Of a stretch of 64,000 nt of DNA, positions 1 through 17,400 are shown piece after piece. The stretch covers positions 12,793,508 to 12,857,507 of the forward strand of contig NC_051450.1 in assembly GCF_001649575.2 (NCBI RefSeq). Reading direction: 5' to 3'. The position numbers were made by a program, and so were the translations under genes. Origin of the DNA: Kryptolebias marmoratus (Eukaryota > Chordata > Actinopteri > Cyprinodontiformes > Rivulidae). The first letter of the stretch is position 1. Each line of letters starts with the position of its first letter. The notes under the pieces are model-generated. The model saw only the letters and a list, made by a program, of their open reading frames with translations, did no database searches and had not been told where the DNA came from.

Positions 1-3776
<3,776 letters not shown>

Positions 3777-3794
3777 CGTCAGAGCTTCACCTCC

Positions 3795-4610
3795 CTGCAG
3801 TCAGGACATGGCAAAATTAACAAAGAAAATTAAATATAATGTACTACCAATACCATCAGGAAATAAATAAATCCTAAAACCACAACATATATTACAATGA
3901 AGCACTCAGATATCAAAGATGGAGCCGGGTGTAACCCAGGTGGGCTCAGATGAACTCCTTACTTACGCAACTCTAATCGTTGGGTCCACCAGACTGAGAC
4001 AGGAAAACCCCCAAGGGGAAGAGCACTGACGGGGAACCTTTAACGATTCAACGCTTTCTAGGGGAAATAAAAAAATGCCTTCAGACTAAAATGGAAAGAA
4101 ACAGGCAGCTGTATTATCAAGTCGCATTAAATTTGGCTCAGATTTTGGACAGCTAATGCTGCGGTGATGCGCCTGGATAATGACTTTCATCCAAACACAC
4201 GGTTAGCATGCTCAGGTTAATAGTCAAATTTTTCGTAGAAAAATAGGGCTTATAATATCATATATATGCACCTAAGATTTACATCCTTATACCCTTTACT
4301 GGAAAATCGTCCCAAAAAACACAAAATGACTAGCGTGGCCTGATTTCTATTCATCATTCAGGATATCGCCGATGCTAGCAGATGTTAGCTCACGTTAGGC
4401 ATTCATCGCTATGGCGCGTAAAACAAACCGTGCTTTTTCCACAGCCCACTCACACGCTATTCGGCGCAAATAATGCTCCACGACACGTCGGGTGCTACTT
4501 ACGCAACGAACAATCGGCATAAAGGAACGGCAACGTGTCTTTTTAATCGCGGAGTGTATTTACCGCAGTCTTCGTAACCGCCATGAAGCACACCTTCGAC
4601 AGAGGCCCTC
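3795..4610 (-). other. puf60: PUF60 5' leader region with candidate non-coding exons
   Basis: Two candidate 5' exons are visible. One ends at 4503 before GTAAGTAG. A short one spans 3993-3967, between CAG and GTAAGTAA; it carries a TAG in the frame that would lead into the main ORF, so it should be untranslated. The 4503 exon contains a 13-codon upstream ORF (ATG 4584, stop 4543) and a later ATG at 4520 that is open to the donor. Transcription probably starts near 4600. Boundaries are inferred from splice consensus only. Confidence 0.5.
4543..4584 (-). other. Upstream ORF in the PUF60 leader
   Basis: Fourteen codons (13 residues plus TAA) start MAVTKTAVN and sit in the probable first exon, ahead of both candidate PUF60 start codons. 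It may tune translation of the main ORF. This is inference from position only. Confidence 0.35.
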
Positions 4611-4621
4611 GCTCGCCAAAC

Positions 4622-4631
4622 TCTCGCGAGA
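4622..4631. promoter_or_regulatory. TCTCGCGAGA core-promoter palindrome
   Basis: A perfect 10-bp palindrome TCTCGCGAGA lies just upstream of the probable PUF60 first exon in CpG-containing DNA, with further CGCG steps around 4655 and 4675. This motif is a known element of TATA-less housekeeping CpG promoters in vertebrates. Because it is palindromic it gives no strand information. Confidence 0.6.
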
Positions 4632-4720
4632 TTTCACGTCCTTCAACACAAGCTATCGCGATAACTCAGAACCTCGCGGTGAATGGATAAATGGCTGTTA
4701 GCGCCTCGAGGCCGAACTTT

Positions 4721-7253
4721 AAAAATTCATAAATAGATAGTTTATAACCCTCCATTCCGCCACCTTACAAACTGCAGCGTTTTAGAAGAGGTGTGCTTTT
4801 CTGTAGAACACTAATATGAAAATATTTAACGCTTGAATAATCCCAATGAGTACAAAATATTTTTAAAAGTATAATTATTACTACTTGGTGATCTGTTGTA
4901 CTCACAGAAGTTACACAAGTCGCCTATTAATCATTTTAAGATTGATAATTTATCATCAGTTCTATTCTTATAACGTTTTTGTTGAAGCAGAGGCAAAATG
5001 AGCATGATAAATCATTTTGAACATTAACATATTAAATAAACTTTTAATCTGTGTTTCCCTGTTAAGGACAAATTGTTTGTTTATGATTACCCAGAGACAT
5101 GGATTTGCATTAAACATTAACATGAAAAGTTGGGAAATGCTCCAGTCGGATGATTTTGTCCCTCATGTTACCTTTTTCAGAAAAGGTTTATTTGGTTTGG
5201 TTTTGTGCCAGGTAAAGACTCCCATATAAGAAGAGATTTCTGACTAAATAAAGGATAGATTAAATAAAATATTGTAAATTGTGTTTGTATGTTGTTTAGA
5301 TTTGTCAATGAGGTATTAGGTAAAAAAGTATATAACTCTTGTAACAGCGATCAAACATTAACACACCTGTACAGCATTACCTTTTTTAGGAATTTTCCTT
5401 TTACTTTAATACTTATTATAACTGTGTCATTTGTTTCTCAGCAGACCAGACTTTTACTCAAAGAATCTTGATTCTTGTTGATCTCATTCATTAAAGCTGA
5501 CCTTTTTGTTGTCTGTGTTCTCATGTTGTCTCACATTCTTCATTTGAAGAACATTTAAAAATAATACAGATTCTTTAGTCTTATTTTGCTTAAACTTAAC
5601 AGCGAGCCCCAGACTCAACATCACTAGCGTGTTTTGCTCTGCTACTTTAATTTTGACTTAAAATTGTTGCACAGCTCCTCGTATCCTGCATTATGCCGAG
5701 TTTGTGACTTTACTTTTTACTTTTTTAGCATTCCTGAATTTGAAAAGTGTTGATTGGCACAAGATTTCAAGTTGAATTTCGGTCTCATTTAGTGTCCATA
5801 GATTTTACTTTCTTGCATAATAACAAGAATAATTGCCTAACATTAACATTAATACCCACAACATAACAAGCTGGGTCAGTGTTATGCTCTCAAAAGCCAA
5901 ATCCTCTCTTTGGTGAATGTTTTCAGCTCTTTTTTTTAAAGTCAGTTGCTTCTTACTGTAAAATAAAACCTTCCTGTTTTGTAAAGATGTATTTTACACA
6001 TTAGTTCTCAGTATACATAAATATGACAATGCTCTCTTGCAAACTGATTCAGGTTGTTTTTGTTTTTTTTACAAACCGTATTCTTGCGTACACAAAAAAT
6101 ACATTCCTCAGATTACTCTGGTGTTTCGGGTCAGAGACCATAAAACAATTATTGTCAAATTAAATTCCTATAAATCACCCAGTCGTTATCATCTCAGACA
6201 TGAATCAACATGTCACATCTTGTTTATTGTAATTTTAAGCACAGATGCTACAATATTTAAAACATCCAAAGGCAAATTTCATTCAACAGATTCACAAGGA
6301 GGGGGGGAAATTAATCTGACATAAAATAAGACTGATATGCATGACCTTTTTTTTTTTTTTTTAAGATTCTTGTACAGTCTAAACATTCATTTTCTTGTTC
6401 AGGTCCCGTCTGGAACTCAACTGTGACGAACAAAAGAGGCAAAATGCAAAGTTCTGATTGGTTGCAGGTTATTAAGACATGCAGTTTATTAGAACAGAAA
6501 GAGAGCTGCAGCGGCACTGCATCGTATCGTATTAAAGTAAACCAGGTAAACAAATATGTACACCACAATCCCGCTGTCTGGGAGGATCCCTGTCTTTGCA
6601 GACACACTGATAAGCAGGCTTGACGAAGAGTATAGTTAATTACCGTAAAGCAACGACTGTACAGCAGCATTATTGTTATGAAACTGCAGCCTTACAGATC
6701 CAGAAAACAAACGGAGCGGAAAACATTTCATGAAGATTGGTCGAAAATTTCAGGTTTCTTTTCAATTCTTTCTTTTAATTAGTTATTAGTCGAGGCAAAA
6801 TCCACCCAAATGTGTAGATTTTCCAAAACTGGGATTTTTAGGCCAAAAATCTAATGTAGATGTACTGTCTGCAGTGCAATCAGTTCCAGATTTAAACAAA
6901 ATCATTTGAAATAAAAGCAGAAAAGGCATGAGAAGCAAACCTGCTTAAAACTCATGTTTTTAAGTCTTCTGTTAAAGAAATAAACTTATGATGTCCTAAA
7001 GAAACTAGCTACATATTTGTGTGTAACACTGTTGATTGTAAAATACAGTTAAACCAAAAAACTTCATACAGTAAAGATTTGGGTAGATTTTGCCTTTCAT
7101 AAATCCCTAGATGTATTTACAAATCAAATTTATTAAAATATTAGTGACATTTATTCGCAGTGTGGCAATTTGTCATTTTTAAACATTAATCTCATTTATC
7201 TTCTTGTCATTTATGTCAGACTAGGATTTAAATCGAACACTGATGTTTTCCAG
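4721..7253. other. Intergenic DNA between the PUF60 promoter and the NRBP2 3' end
   Basis: AT-rich sequence with stop codons in all frames at normal density. The open stretches here (up to 119 codons at 6311-6670) have low-complexity composition and no recognisable motifs. I see no gene, tRNA or clear transposon ends. Confidence 0.6.
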
Positions 7254-7346
7254 GCTTTCCTAAACATCCTGCAGAGACCTTCTTACATCGACGACGACCG
7301 CAACAGAGAGCGAATTGATCCCATCTTTGCGTCCAACATAAAGTGA
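7254..7346 (+). CDS. Unassigned coding-like terminal exon
   Basis: After a good 3' splice site (TGATGTTTTCCAG) the plus strand reads 30 codons and a TGA. The peptide AFLNILQRPSYIDDDRNRER continues IDPIFASNIK. Its charged, non-repetitive composition looks like protein rather than chance translation of AT-rich DNA. The frame is already open from about 7220. I do not recognise the family, and no upstream plus-strand exon could be identified. It could be the last exon of a convergent gene, a stranded pseudogene fragment, or chance. Confidence 0.28.
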   Translation, partial: AFLNILQRPSYIDDDRNRERIDPIFASNIK

Positions 7347-7721
7347 CCTCAGCTCTTTAATCGGGCGTAAAGATCATTTTCACATTCACACGGGCTGCTT
7401 TTATGGACTCGAGATTAAAAGACGTGAGCAAGTCTGGAAGGTCATCGCAGAATTTCCAACTAAAACTGGGCCCAGTGGGTTTAATTTTTCAGATTGTGAC
7501 GCTGTTTAGTGAGGAAACGTTCTCCAAAGTGCACTGCCATATCAGGCACTTTGCAAGTCTTTGGCTTTCAGAACACTTGCACAGGGAAAACCCTTAAGAG
7601 CACTACAGGCTGAAAGAGAGGCATCATCTCAGAGCTCGCCATTTTAGATTCACTTAGACGTGCTGAGCTGTGTGAGAAGTAGCCTTCAACCCAGGAGTGC
7701 AAGTAGGGGAAGGGAGGGGTT

Positions 7722-7727
7722 TTTATT
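7722..7727 (-). terminator. Candidate NRBP2 polyadenylation signal
   Basis: This is the first AATAAA on the minus strand downstream of the NRBP2 stop codon at 8417. It would give a 3' UTR of about 0.7 kb. That UTR begins with a GC-rich stretch including a (GCC)n-like tract at about 8382-8410. Confidence 0.35.
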
Positions 7728-8416
7728 TTGTTTGTCAAAAAGATAACGGAAATAATCAAGAGAGCTGTGCAATGCTTCGATTGCTCAGTTACAAAGAGAA
7801 ATAAATAACTGAATGAGTATTATCAGTGCACGTAGGACGGAATATTAAATTCCAAAAACTGTGATGAACTGAAGGCTTGGAAGGGAGAGACGCTTTAGCA
7901 AATCACTTTGTTTACAATTCAGTGTGAATCATTAAAAGCGGGCACTGGAGTGCAAATGAGGCATGGAACAATACAACGTCCTTCTCAAACGTCAGCTGCT
8001 GCAAGGAAAACTTTTCCGTTCTCAATATTGGAATTATGGAAAACTGAAATGTCAGGTTATCTTAAGGCGTGGTAGCCCTTTTATGTAGGGATGTCGAGGA
8101 TCTTCCACTGCTCTGTGGGGTTGCTGGATTCAGCCGTGAAGCCTTTGAAGGTCCAATCAGAGGTGCCACTGGTTTCCCTCCCACCCCTGGCGTTTTCCTT
8201 CCATCTAACTGTGAAAATGCACCGACTTCCATGTCTCAGCATCCATCTCCGTTTGTCCCATTTTGTCTCCCCAGCCGGGTCTTCTGCTCCTTGCATTCGC
8301 GGCTGTGTGACCCTGCCCACTGCCCTCTCCCTTCTTCCACCTGTGTGGTCAATGCCCCAGAGGCCCTTCGGTCTGGGCCAGCCGCCGCCGCCGTCGCCGC
8401 CGTCGTCACCCTGTCC

Positions 8417-11400
8417 TCACTGTGTGCTCCCAGACGCGAGCGCTCGGACCCGGTGTCGGCTGATGGCGTCCTCCAGGAACCCCGCCACCTTCTCACTGTC
8501 CTCCTGCACAGCACAAACAACACGATTAAAATCTGCTTCAAATATGTATTAAACATGCAGGGTTTAGATGATGTAACTTCGTTTGCTGATGAAGAATAAA
8601 GGACAAATTGTAAAAAAGGTAATCAGGAAAAAGTAAATGGTTTCCATGTACCTCATTTATAAAGGCGTAGTGAACAAGTTCGCTGGCAAGGTCCTTCGGG
8701 GAGTCCGCTGAAAGTTTCCCAGAAAATATTTCCATTAGAAAAATCTGCAAGGACCCTACATTCAAAACATCTGAATAATTACTCTTTTTTTGTTATAAAA
8801 GCTCATACTTTATCAAATAAAATCTATATTTGTGTCCCCCTAGGAATACATCTTATTGAGTCTAAATGATTTGGTGTTTTTGACATTTTCATGGAAGCAT
8901 TTTTATTATTAATATGCAGAACTTACTTGGAAAGATGTCACAGCTAAGCTGCCTATGAAGTTTATCATCCATCTTCAGGAACAAAGAGAGCTGAGGAGAA
9001 ATCAGAAGATCAACATTTAAGTTAAGCAGTTTATCTTTCGTCTTCAGAAGACGATGCAGCATTTTAGCCCAGTATGCTTTATCTATAAAGAAGCCCAGAC
9101 TAAAGTGTTTAAACTAAAATGGGCAAAGTACCTGTAGTACTGTGTGACTCACATGAGTTTTGGTCCCTTCTTCATTCGACTCCAAGTTACAGTGCATCTG
9201 AACAACCTACAAACACAACAGTGCAGACAACTTAAAGCGCAGCAAAGTTTTTACGATGTATTTTGGGTAATAATAAGAAATAGTATGTAATCCTTTTAAG
9301 TGATAATAAACAGATGCACACATGCAGGTCATATCAACAACTTAAAGGGCAGAAAAAAGTTCCTGCACAATACTTTCATAACATCCATGACAATGACAGA
9401 TCTGACCTACATCAGAGGGACTAAATGATGCTAATTTACATGTGCAAACAAATTAAAAGGCAGGTTTTATTCCAGACTTACATCTTTAACATTCTACAGG
9501 AAGCAATCAGCAAAGATTTATTTAGACATTATTTAAGCACTGTTTCAACCCCGCTGTTTTTTTTTTTTTGTGGTGTATCGAACGAGCTTTTTTTGACATC
9601 TTAAAGCCTAACCTTTCTCGTCTCGGTCTCCTGGGGTTCAGGAGTCGGCGTCTTCACAGTCTCAACCTGCTCCTGAGACAAGGACAGAGCTCGAGGGACG
9701 GGGTGAGGTCGAGCCGAGGCGAAGTTCATCAGCGGGTAAATCCCATTTCTGTGCAAAGGAAAGGACATGACGCTGACATCACACAGCAACCACAGAGACT
9801 AAACAGATCCTGGCTGAGGCTCCACTTACTTGACATCCTCCAGAAACTTGTCCAGTTCCAAAGGAGAAACATGAGAGTACCTAGAGGACACGAAGACACA
9901 AAGGAGAGCGTATTAGACATCACCTGTCATGTTATGCTGACATAGAAGCTAAAAATACTATTAGGGTTTACTTGAGCTGAACTCCGAGTCTGTCGTCATG
10001 TTTAATCTCAGCCATGACGGCGTTGGGGTCAAACGACTTGGTTTTCTCTTCCACACAGTTTTCCGGAAGCAGGTCTGTGGATAAAACACACATCCAGCAA
10101 AAAAAAATAAGCTTCAACAATCTAAGGAACGAGGGAAAAAAGACGTGATTTAAAAACTGAAATGAGCTTTAAGAGCAGATGGGTGATTTTCGTGTGGAAA
10201 TCTTGGCAGCTCAGTGAGCGTGCGGAGGTGAGAAACTCACACTGGTTGTTGATGAGGCAGTGGGCGGCGAGCAGTTTGAGGGAGTGGACTTCGAATAGGA
10301 CTCTGTGGAACAGGAGGTCGTGAGCTGTGGGACGGAACTTGGGGTCGTGACGTAAACACGACTGCGTGAACTCCTGCAGAGAGCGAAGAAAACCGTGAGG
10401 CGACGCCACACGGCTGGACTGACCCAGGCTCATAAGCATCTGTGTGTTTTATATTTAAATCCTAGCTTTACAGAAACACTCACACCAATATTGGACAGAC
10501 TCCTATATTCAACACAGAATCTGTATATTTATTTTGAATTTTGTGGGACGCTGCATATTTAGGACTCACTCTCATGAGGGGGTCTTCCAGAGATTGACCT
10601 GCATTGACAATGGCCTCCTTGGACACAGCAGTGTCTCCATTGGCCTGGATTTCCAACACCGCCATCTAGGAGTAAAAATAAATCTTTAACACACTGACTG
10701 AACCCCCACGCAGACAGACTGAAATCTTTTGAACGTGTTTTGGTTTCTCACCTCTAGAGCACAGATGCCAAAGGAGAAGATGTCTATGGAGTAATCATCT
10801 TCACCGGCTGGAGATAAAACAGACGACAGAAAGGTTAAAAAAAAAAGAGAAAAAAATGATAACACACAAAAAAAGAAAATGTAGCTGCAGTCACGCTGAA
10901 GCATGGATATATCCTCTCTCAGTTTTGAGATTTTACAGACCAGGAAAAAAAAGAAAACATCTGGTTCTTTCCAGGTCCTAAAATGAGGTTATTACAACAA
11001 CATATGATTGATGACATTATCTTATTAACAAAACTAAGAAAAAGTAGCACAACCCTTCATGAAAAAGCTTAAAGAACCACTTTAAGCAGCAATAATTTAT
11101 TCACTTATGTATGACTTCATCAGTCATTTATATCATTTAATTATCTATTCTTCTAACACTTATTTAATTTATTTAAATTGTTTATGCAGATCTCTAAAAG
11201 GTATTTCAGTCAGGTTCAGGTTTGGACTTTTAACCACAATTTTCTTCCCTTTTTGAACCAATGTGTTGCAGATTTTTTGCTTTGTTCACAATCTTTTACA
11301 AACATTATCTGTTTTTATCTTTCTTCTTATTATGTGTTGGTATATAAAAGTACTTTATTCTTATAATGACCGTCTGTGGATGAGTCTTACTGCAAACAGC

Positions 11401-14400
11401 CTATTTTCTCTAAAACTAATCCTAATGTTCCTCTAAATGTCTCCTGATTGAGTTGTTTGAAATGTTACAAATGTTTTCTGGCCCACTGATTTTATAAACA
11501 ACATTATCTCCTTCAATTACAGTTTAAACGCAGTCATTTTCTAACAGCTACCTGATGAAACGTCTCTTCTGCTCGTGGTTTTAAGCCCTGCCTGATTACA
11601 TTCTGCTGCACAGGACGCTTAAAGAAATTATAGGTGATAGCTGGTGTTTTTTACACCCCGTGCAACCAAAGTAAAGTCTTGTTAACTGGATCAGAAAGGA
11701 GCATCAGATTATTTCTCATAGATTTTGTTTTTACTGAGAAATCAAACAGAATTTGTCAACTTGACTCAAGAGGTTAAATGACAAAAATAAACTTGTTTAA
11801 TTTGAGAAAAACTTGGTGATAAAGACAAGTTACAAACTCCTATGTGATCGTATCAATTTAAAATAATTTGATATAATAAAACTGGAGAAAGGCAGCCATC
11901 ATCGTCCCACTCACCTCCGTATTCTGGAGCAAAAAAGTGAAGATTCCTCTGCTCATCACGGTGTTGCCTTCCTTTACTGTGAACACTGGCATCTGGGAAC
12001 ACTGATGGGAAGAGACAGAAAGGAAAAAAATCTGATAAGATGCACTAATGACTGGAAAGGATCAATAAGAACAATAAAAACCTCTTTTATATCTTACCAT
12101 TAACAAATAGCCGGTGCCACACTGGAAATTAAAAAAAGGAGAAAAATTTAGATGTTATTTCTGGTTTCTAACACTGCATTAAAAGTCTTGTAATTCATTT
12201 AAATTATGCACAAAGTTCGTTAACTTGAAGAGCAAACAAAACCAGCTGTAATATCAGAGAAAGCCCTGCTGGGAGCAGACCTGAGCCGATCTTGATGAGG
12301 CCATTGTGCTGGATGAAGATGGTGTCACACGTCAGGTTGCCATGGATTATCGGAGGGTCGCAGGAGTGCAGATAGCTGCCAGTAAACAAGAAAGCATCTT
12401 ATTTATGTTCAGGCTTTAATAAAACCTCTGGCGTCAGCTCCGTTCGGAGGAAATCTATCAGTACCTGAGCGCCGACAGAATCTGGGTACACCATCTCTTC
12501 CAGGCCTGAAACAAAACATAAAGAGTTGGCTCCAGACAGAAAGTGTGGGGGAAATGGACTGTCTGAAACAGCATTTAAATAGGGTTGTTACATTCGAATG
12601 ATTAAACCAAATTAAACCATTTAGGCAGGCTGAAAAACACGAAGAAAAAGATCCAGGATAAAGAGAGAATATATATGACTGAGCAGATTGAGCCACCAGG
12701 ATGTTACATAATCTTTAATCCTGCAGGAAATATGGATCTAAACAGTGACAGAACTGCAGTACTTTCAACTACCACCATAAGACTACGACTGAGACACAAT
12801 ATATGACAGGAGCAAAGAGGCTAACCTTCACATTCATGGTCTTGTGGTTCTTCTTTGTCTTCTTCAGGAATTGCTTCAGGCTGCCTGACGACATGTATTC
12901 AGTGATGAAAATAACCTGCATTTCCCACAAATGGGGGAGAAAATAAGGACCGGATTAGGTGAAAAGCGTGTTCGCAATTAAAACTGGTAAAAAAACAAAA
13001 CAAGCAGGTGAAAGAACGAAATTCTCACCCGAGCCTGGCTCTCTTTCATGTCAAGCCAGTACTTGTGAAACTTGACAATGTTGGGGTGTTCAACCTGCAT
13101 CAAGTTCTCAAACATCTCTTTGATTTTCTCCTGCACAACAAACACAGAATGGCTCAAATTCATCACATAAGTCCTGGAAGCCTTTAGTAATAAAGCTATT
13201 TGTTAATTATCTAAGTGGTTTGTGTTTAAAAACTAAAAACTAGCAAGAATACTTATTTATATTTTGCTGACAAAATATTATAACTTGGCTGAACCAAAAT
13301 TATAGTCTAGTGGTAGCAAATTAAATGTTTTGTATTTGAATTAGTCAAAAATATGAATCTACATCTCACTTGTCTTGCAAATAATGATCCTATTAGGTAT
13401 AAAAAACACTGGGACAGCGACGCTTACTCATTAGTATGGCGATACAAAACTCTAGCCTTCCAAAAACAAAAAGTAAGTTCCTTTTTACATACAGTTTACC
13501 AAAATGTCTAGACAAAATTTAAATGCATTTGTCAAAGAATGAATAAACACATGTGGCTGCCTTCAATAAAATCATTATGCAAACAGACAAACTTGCAACC
13601 TGACTGCCGATGTTAAAGGAACCAACAGCTGCTATGCTAAGCTACACAGGGTTTTGGTACCTCCTGAGCTTTGAAGACCTTCTTGTCAGAGAAGAGAACT
13701 TCATTCCACACCACCTCGACACCTTCCTCCGTGTCCATGGCCAGAGAGGCACTCTCCACACCCGGGACATTACCTTGGCTCACCTGCAGGAGGCAGAAGG
13801 ACACAGGTGTAGCATTTAGCACGATGCTAGCACGACATCTCGTCATTTTCAAACACCATCTTTAATAAAACTAAACACTGGAGCAAACATGTTATTAAAT
13901 AAGGTTGCCATAAGTCTTAATTGAGCCAAAATGATTGTAGTTGAATTTATTTAACATACTTTCTTGCTACACAATATGTGCAATAGATGTAGAAGAAGGC
14001 ATAGTTATTATAAAATTACCAGCAATTATTGAAACGGAAATGGTCTCAAAATGTCAAAAGCAACTATTGTGTTCAAACAAAAACAGCCTCAAATAAGCAA
14101 CAAGCTTATTTACACACCCAGCTCTTGTGAACTAGATTTAAACTCATGTAGTGTATGCAAGTAGCCATTTTTGTTAATATATACCTCTCATGAGAATGGC
14201 TATAGGGAAACAAAACACACGGCTACAGTCTGTAAAGATACAAAGTTTTATAATAGCTGTAAACGAAACAAAGCCAGGTGGAAATTTCCATTCTGCAGCT
14301 ACAGTACCCATCTCTGAAACTTTAATTATAATATTACTGAGATACTAAAGGACATGCTAGTCCAGTACAGGTACTTTAAAACACTTGGTCTATAGTTGGT

Positions 14401-17400
14401 ATCGACAGCATTTAAAACTCACAAAACAAAAAAATAAAACGCCCTTTTATTTCTTGGAGCTCACCCCCTGCAGTGGTTATAATATCTGCTAAAAGCCCTG
14501 TGCAATATATTCACCGGATTATGACTCTGGAGGCTCCATTGAGAGAAAGGTGAATGGTAGTAAAAAAAAAAAAAAAAAGAGGACAGTACAGTACTGTCTA
14601 CAGTTCAGTTTTCATCCATTATTGCCTGACAAAGCATCAGAGCACACAGATGGGAGGCATCAAATACCACCAGCCGGCTATAACATGATGAACAGTAAAG
14701 AGGGGCGAGGGGATGAGCAGCAGCTTTTGTAAAAAAAAAAAAAAAAGAAAGACAGATTAGCGGGCGGCCGACATAGAGGGAGAAGTGCGGGGACTGTGAA
14801 AGAGGGGTTTATAGAGATGACAACAAGTTGCAAAATGGTGGTGGCTCTAAAGTAGCAAAGAAACGAATGAAGCGGAGGGGAGAGCCTGGAAGGGTCTGTA
14901 ATCTGGCAGACAGCCCGCGGCTTCATCACCGCAAGAGGCGGCACCGTAGCTAAGAGCTAAAAGACGACTCATTGCAGGAAATTACTGCCTCAGCTCGGTG
15001 GGCCTGACATAACCTCCTGTTACAATAAAGCACGGTGAAGCGACTCGTGAACCACTGTAATCAAGGTCACAATCTACTGCAATAATAAAAGACCCGCAGG
15101 TTGTATTAAACCTGCACCTTGCTCTGCTTATAAAAAAATCAAAAGGCATCACGTCCACCAGCCCAAGGATTTTTCTGTTATAAATGTGTTTCAGCAAAGA
15201 TACATATTTGAGTTTATAAAGACACAAAGAGCCAACAAATTTAACTTCTCTAACATAAAAAACCGTGTTCCTTAAGATTTCCTTATAAGGAACTAGATTA
15301 GATTAGTTTCCACCCCCTTGGTGCACACTAGTACATTTCCATTTATTTTTGTCTGTTTTATATTTATTTTTGCCCATTAACTCTCTTGTGTGCGCTCCAT
15401 TTGAAATGTATACATGCCTTCAAAAACTCATTTCTGTCTTGACTTCAGGGTCCCAACTGGATCAGAGCTTCTCTTTTCTTGCACTTTCAATCTTAAGAAT
15501 AAGTTTGCCCTTAAAACAGACGAAGTTATGGTGCACAGAGATGCCGGATCTCTATTTGAGTGATTATAAACTCTTGCTACAGAAAGCTTCTCCTAGAATA
15601 ATGACTTGTTTTAATGGGAGTCTGACCCTGGGTAATAATACTCTCATGACCCCCAAAGAGTGCCCAGGAGGTGTTCTTTAATCAGCTGCATGTATTTACT
15701 CCACATCGAACAGCTGGCGTCAGAAAATGATGCTGGATGTTTGGACACAGCAGGGCGTCAAGCTGTTCTATGAGCCACGAAGAAACGAATAATGAGAAAA
15801 GCACTCAAGGATGGTTTTTTTTTAACGTCATACATTTTGGGGCGTCTTGTTGTAATTTTAGATGGATCACATTTTATGTTGCGCAGCATCACCACGAAAC
15901 ATGTCGGTTTTGCTTTTATTTATTCCAACGTAAAAAGGAAAGAACGGACGCAATCTGTTAAAGAAATGATGTTTGAACCACTGGACAGATTTTACCAAAA
16001 CTCCCAGAAAGTAATCATTGGATGAACGTCTACAGCTGATTCAACACAAAAATGTCCATGACCAAGTCAGTCTTACAGCTACTGAGCTAAAAATGAATGT
16101 GGTAGCAGCTGAAAGTCATTCACAACACGTACTCTGACATGTGCTAACAAATCACTCATAACGTCACTTTCAGGGTTTGACCGAACAGCGATAACCCTGT
16201 TAACTCTCAACATAAGGTGGCGGGCGATATGCAATAATTCCAGAAATGCTAGGCCTTTTTTTATTTTAAGATTCTTGGTGTAAAATATGCCTTTGCTCCT
16301 GAATTGTGTGAAAATCAGTCAGCGTAAGGATCAAATCCAGCTGTTTTGGTACCTGCGGTAGAAATAAAAGCTGCTTTCAGGTCATGTAACACTACTAGCC
16401 CACTATTTGCCACAAGACTCCTTTCTCCTCCTGCTGCTACAGAAACTTAATTCACTGGCTGAATATTCAGATCCTTGTAAATATTTCTGCATAAATGTCC
16501 ATTGATGTATTTAAAGCCAATAGATTCTGTAATTACTCTGTATTTTCTACTTTTACTTGCTTAATGCATCCAATAACTGCAACACTTGCCACCCTAATAC
16601 TTACAAGCATTCAGATTTCTTTAAGTATAACCAGCAGGGATAGTAGAAAAATATGAGAAATTATCAAAATGAAACAGAAATAATGGAAATGATCACTTAA
16701 AACCATAAGATAGGTCGGTTTCCTCTGTGTTTATTGACACTAGCACAAGTTTGTGTTGCAGAACTTCTGTATTTAGTCAAATTTTGAAAGCTTTTTATTA
16801 AAAACCTATTTGTAAAGTGGGGTGATTCCATCGCTATTGTCATGTCTGTCCAAAAACGCTGAGTGCTTCTGAGCTCCTGTAAAGCTTGACGAAGGTGCCG
16901 CAGTTCTAGTTATTATTATTTAGACTTCTCTCCATCCAGTCAAGTGGACTGAAGCACTCCTCCAGTGCTTCAGGGATGACTTGAGCCAAAACAACTTTCT
17001 GTGTCGCACAAAATCAAAGCAGCAGATTACAAAATACTGCAGCTTTGTTGGTTTTCACATCTGAAATTTTGAAACTCCACAGATATCTTGAGGACGAACC
17101 AGCCACAGCTGAGAAAATAAACTAAATTTTTGTCCACTTTGATTTGTTTTCTTGTCCTACGGCGCAGCTGTGGAGCTTCTCTGCAGGGTTTTCTTTACAC
17201 ACGTTGGAGACGTGACATATAATCTTACTACTCCCTCTCACTAAGAGATGATAATCTGATTAGCGGCGTTGCAGTGCTGAAACACAAAGCTCTGACTTGT
17301 TGACAGCGGAGGGAATTCCTTTGCTTTAATAACAGCCCAGAAGGAATCGTGTCAGTTTCTTTACGACCTCAGTACTTTTTTTTCCCTGTCTAGATATTGT

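Noticed and set aside
6311..6670. 119-codon minus-strand frame in the intergenic region
   Set aside because: Lysine run from a poly(T) tract and no motifs; no promoter or splice context.
8069..8599. 176-codon plus-strand open frame and overlapping 153-codon frame
   Set aside because: They lie antisense over the GC-rich 3' UTR and last coding exon of NRBP2 and have no family resemblance; GC-rich antisense shadow.
9568..9945. 125-codon plus-strand frame
   Set aside because: Antisense shadow over three verified NRBP2 exons.
12409..12696. 95-codon minus-strand frame extending past NRBP2 exon 5
   Set aside because: Reads through introns in a frame different from the real exon.
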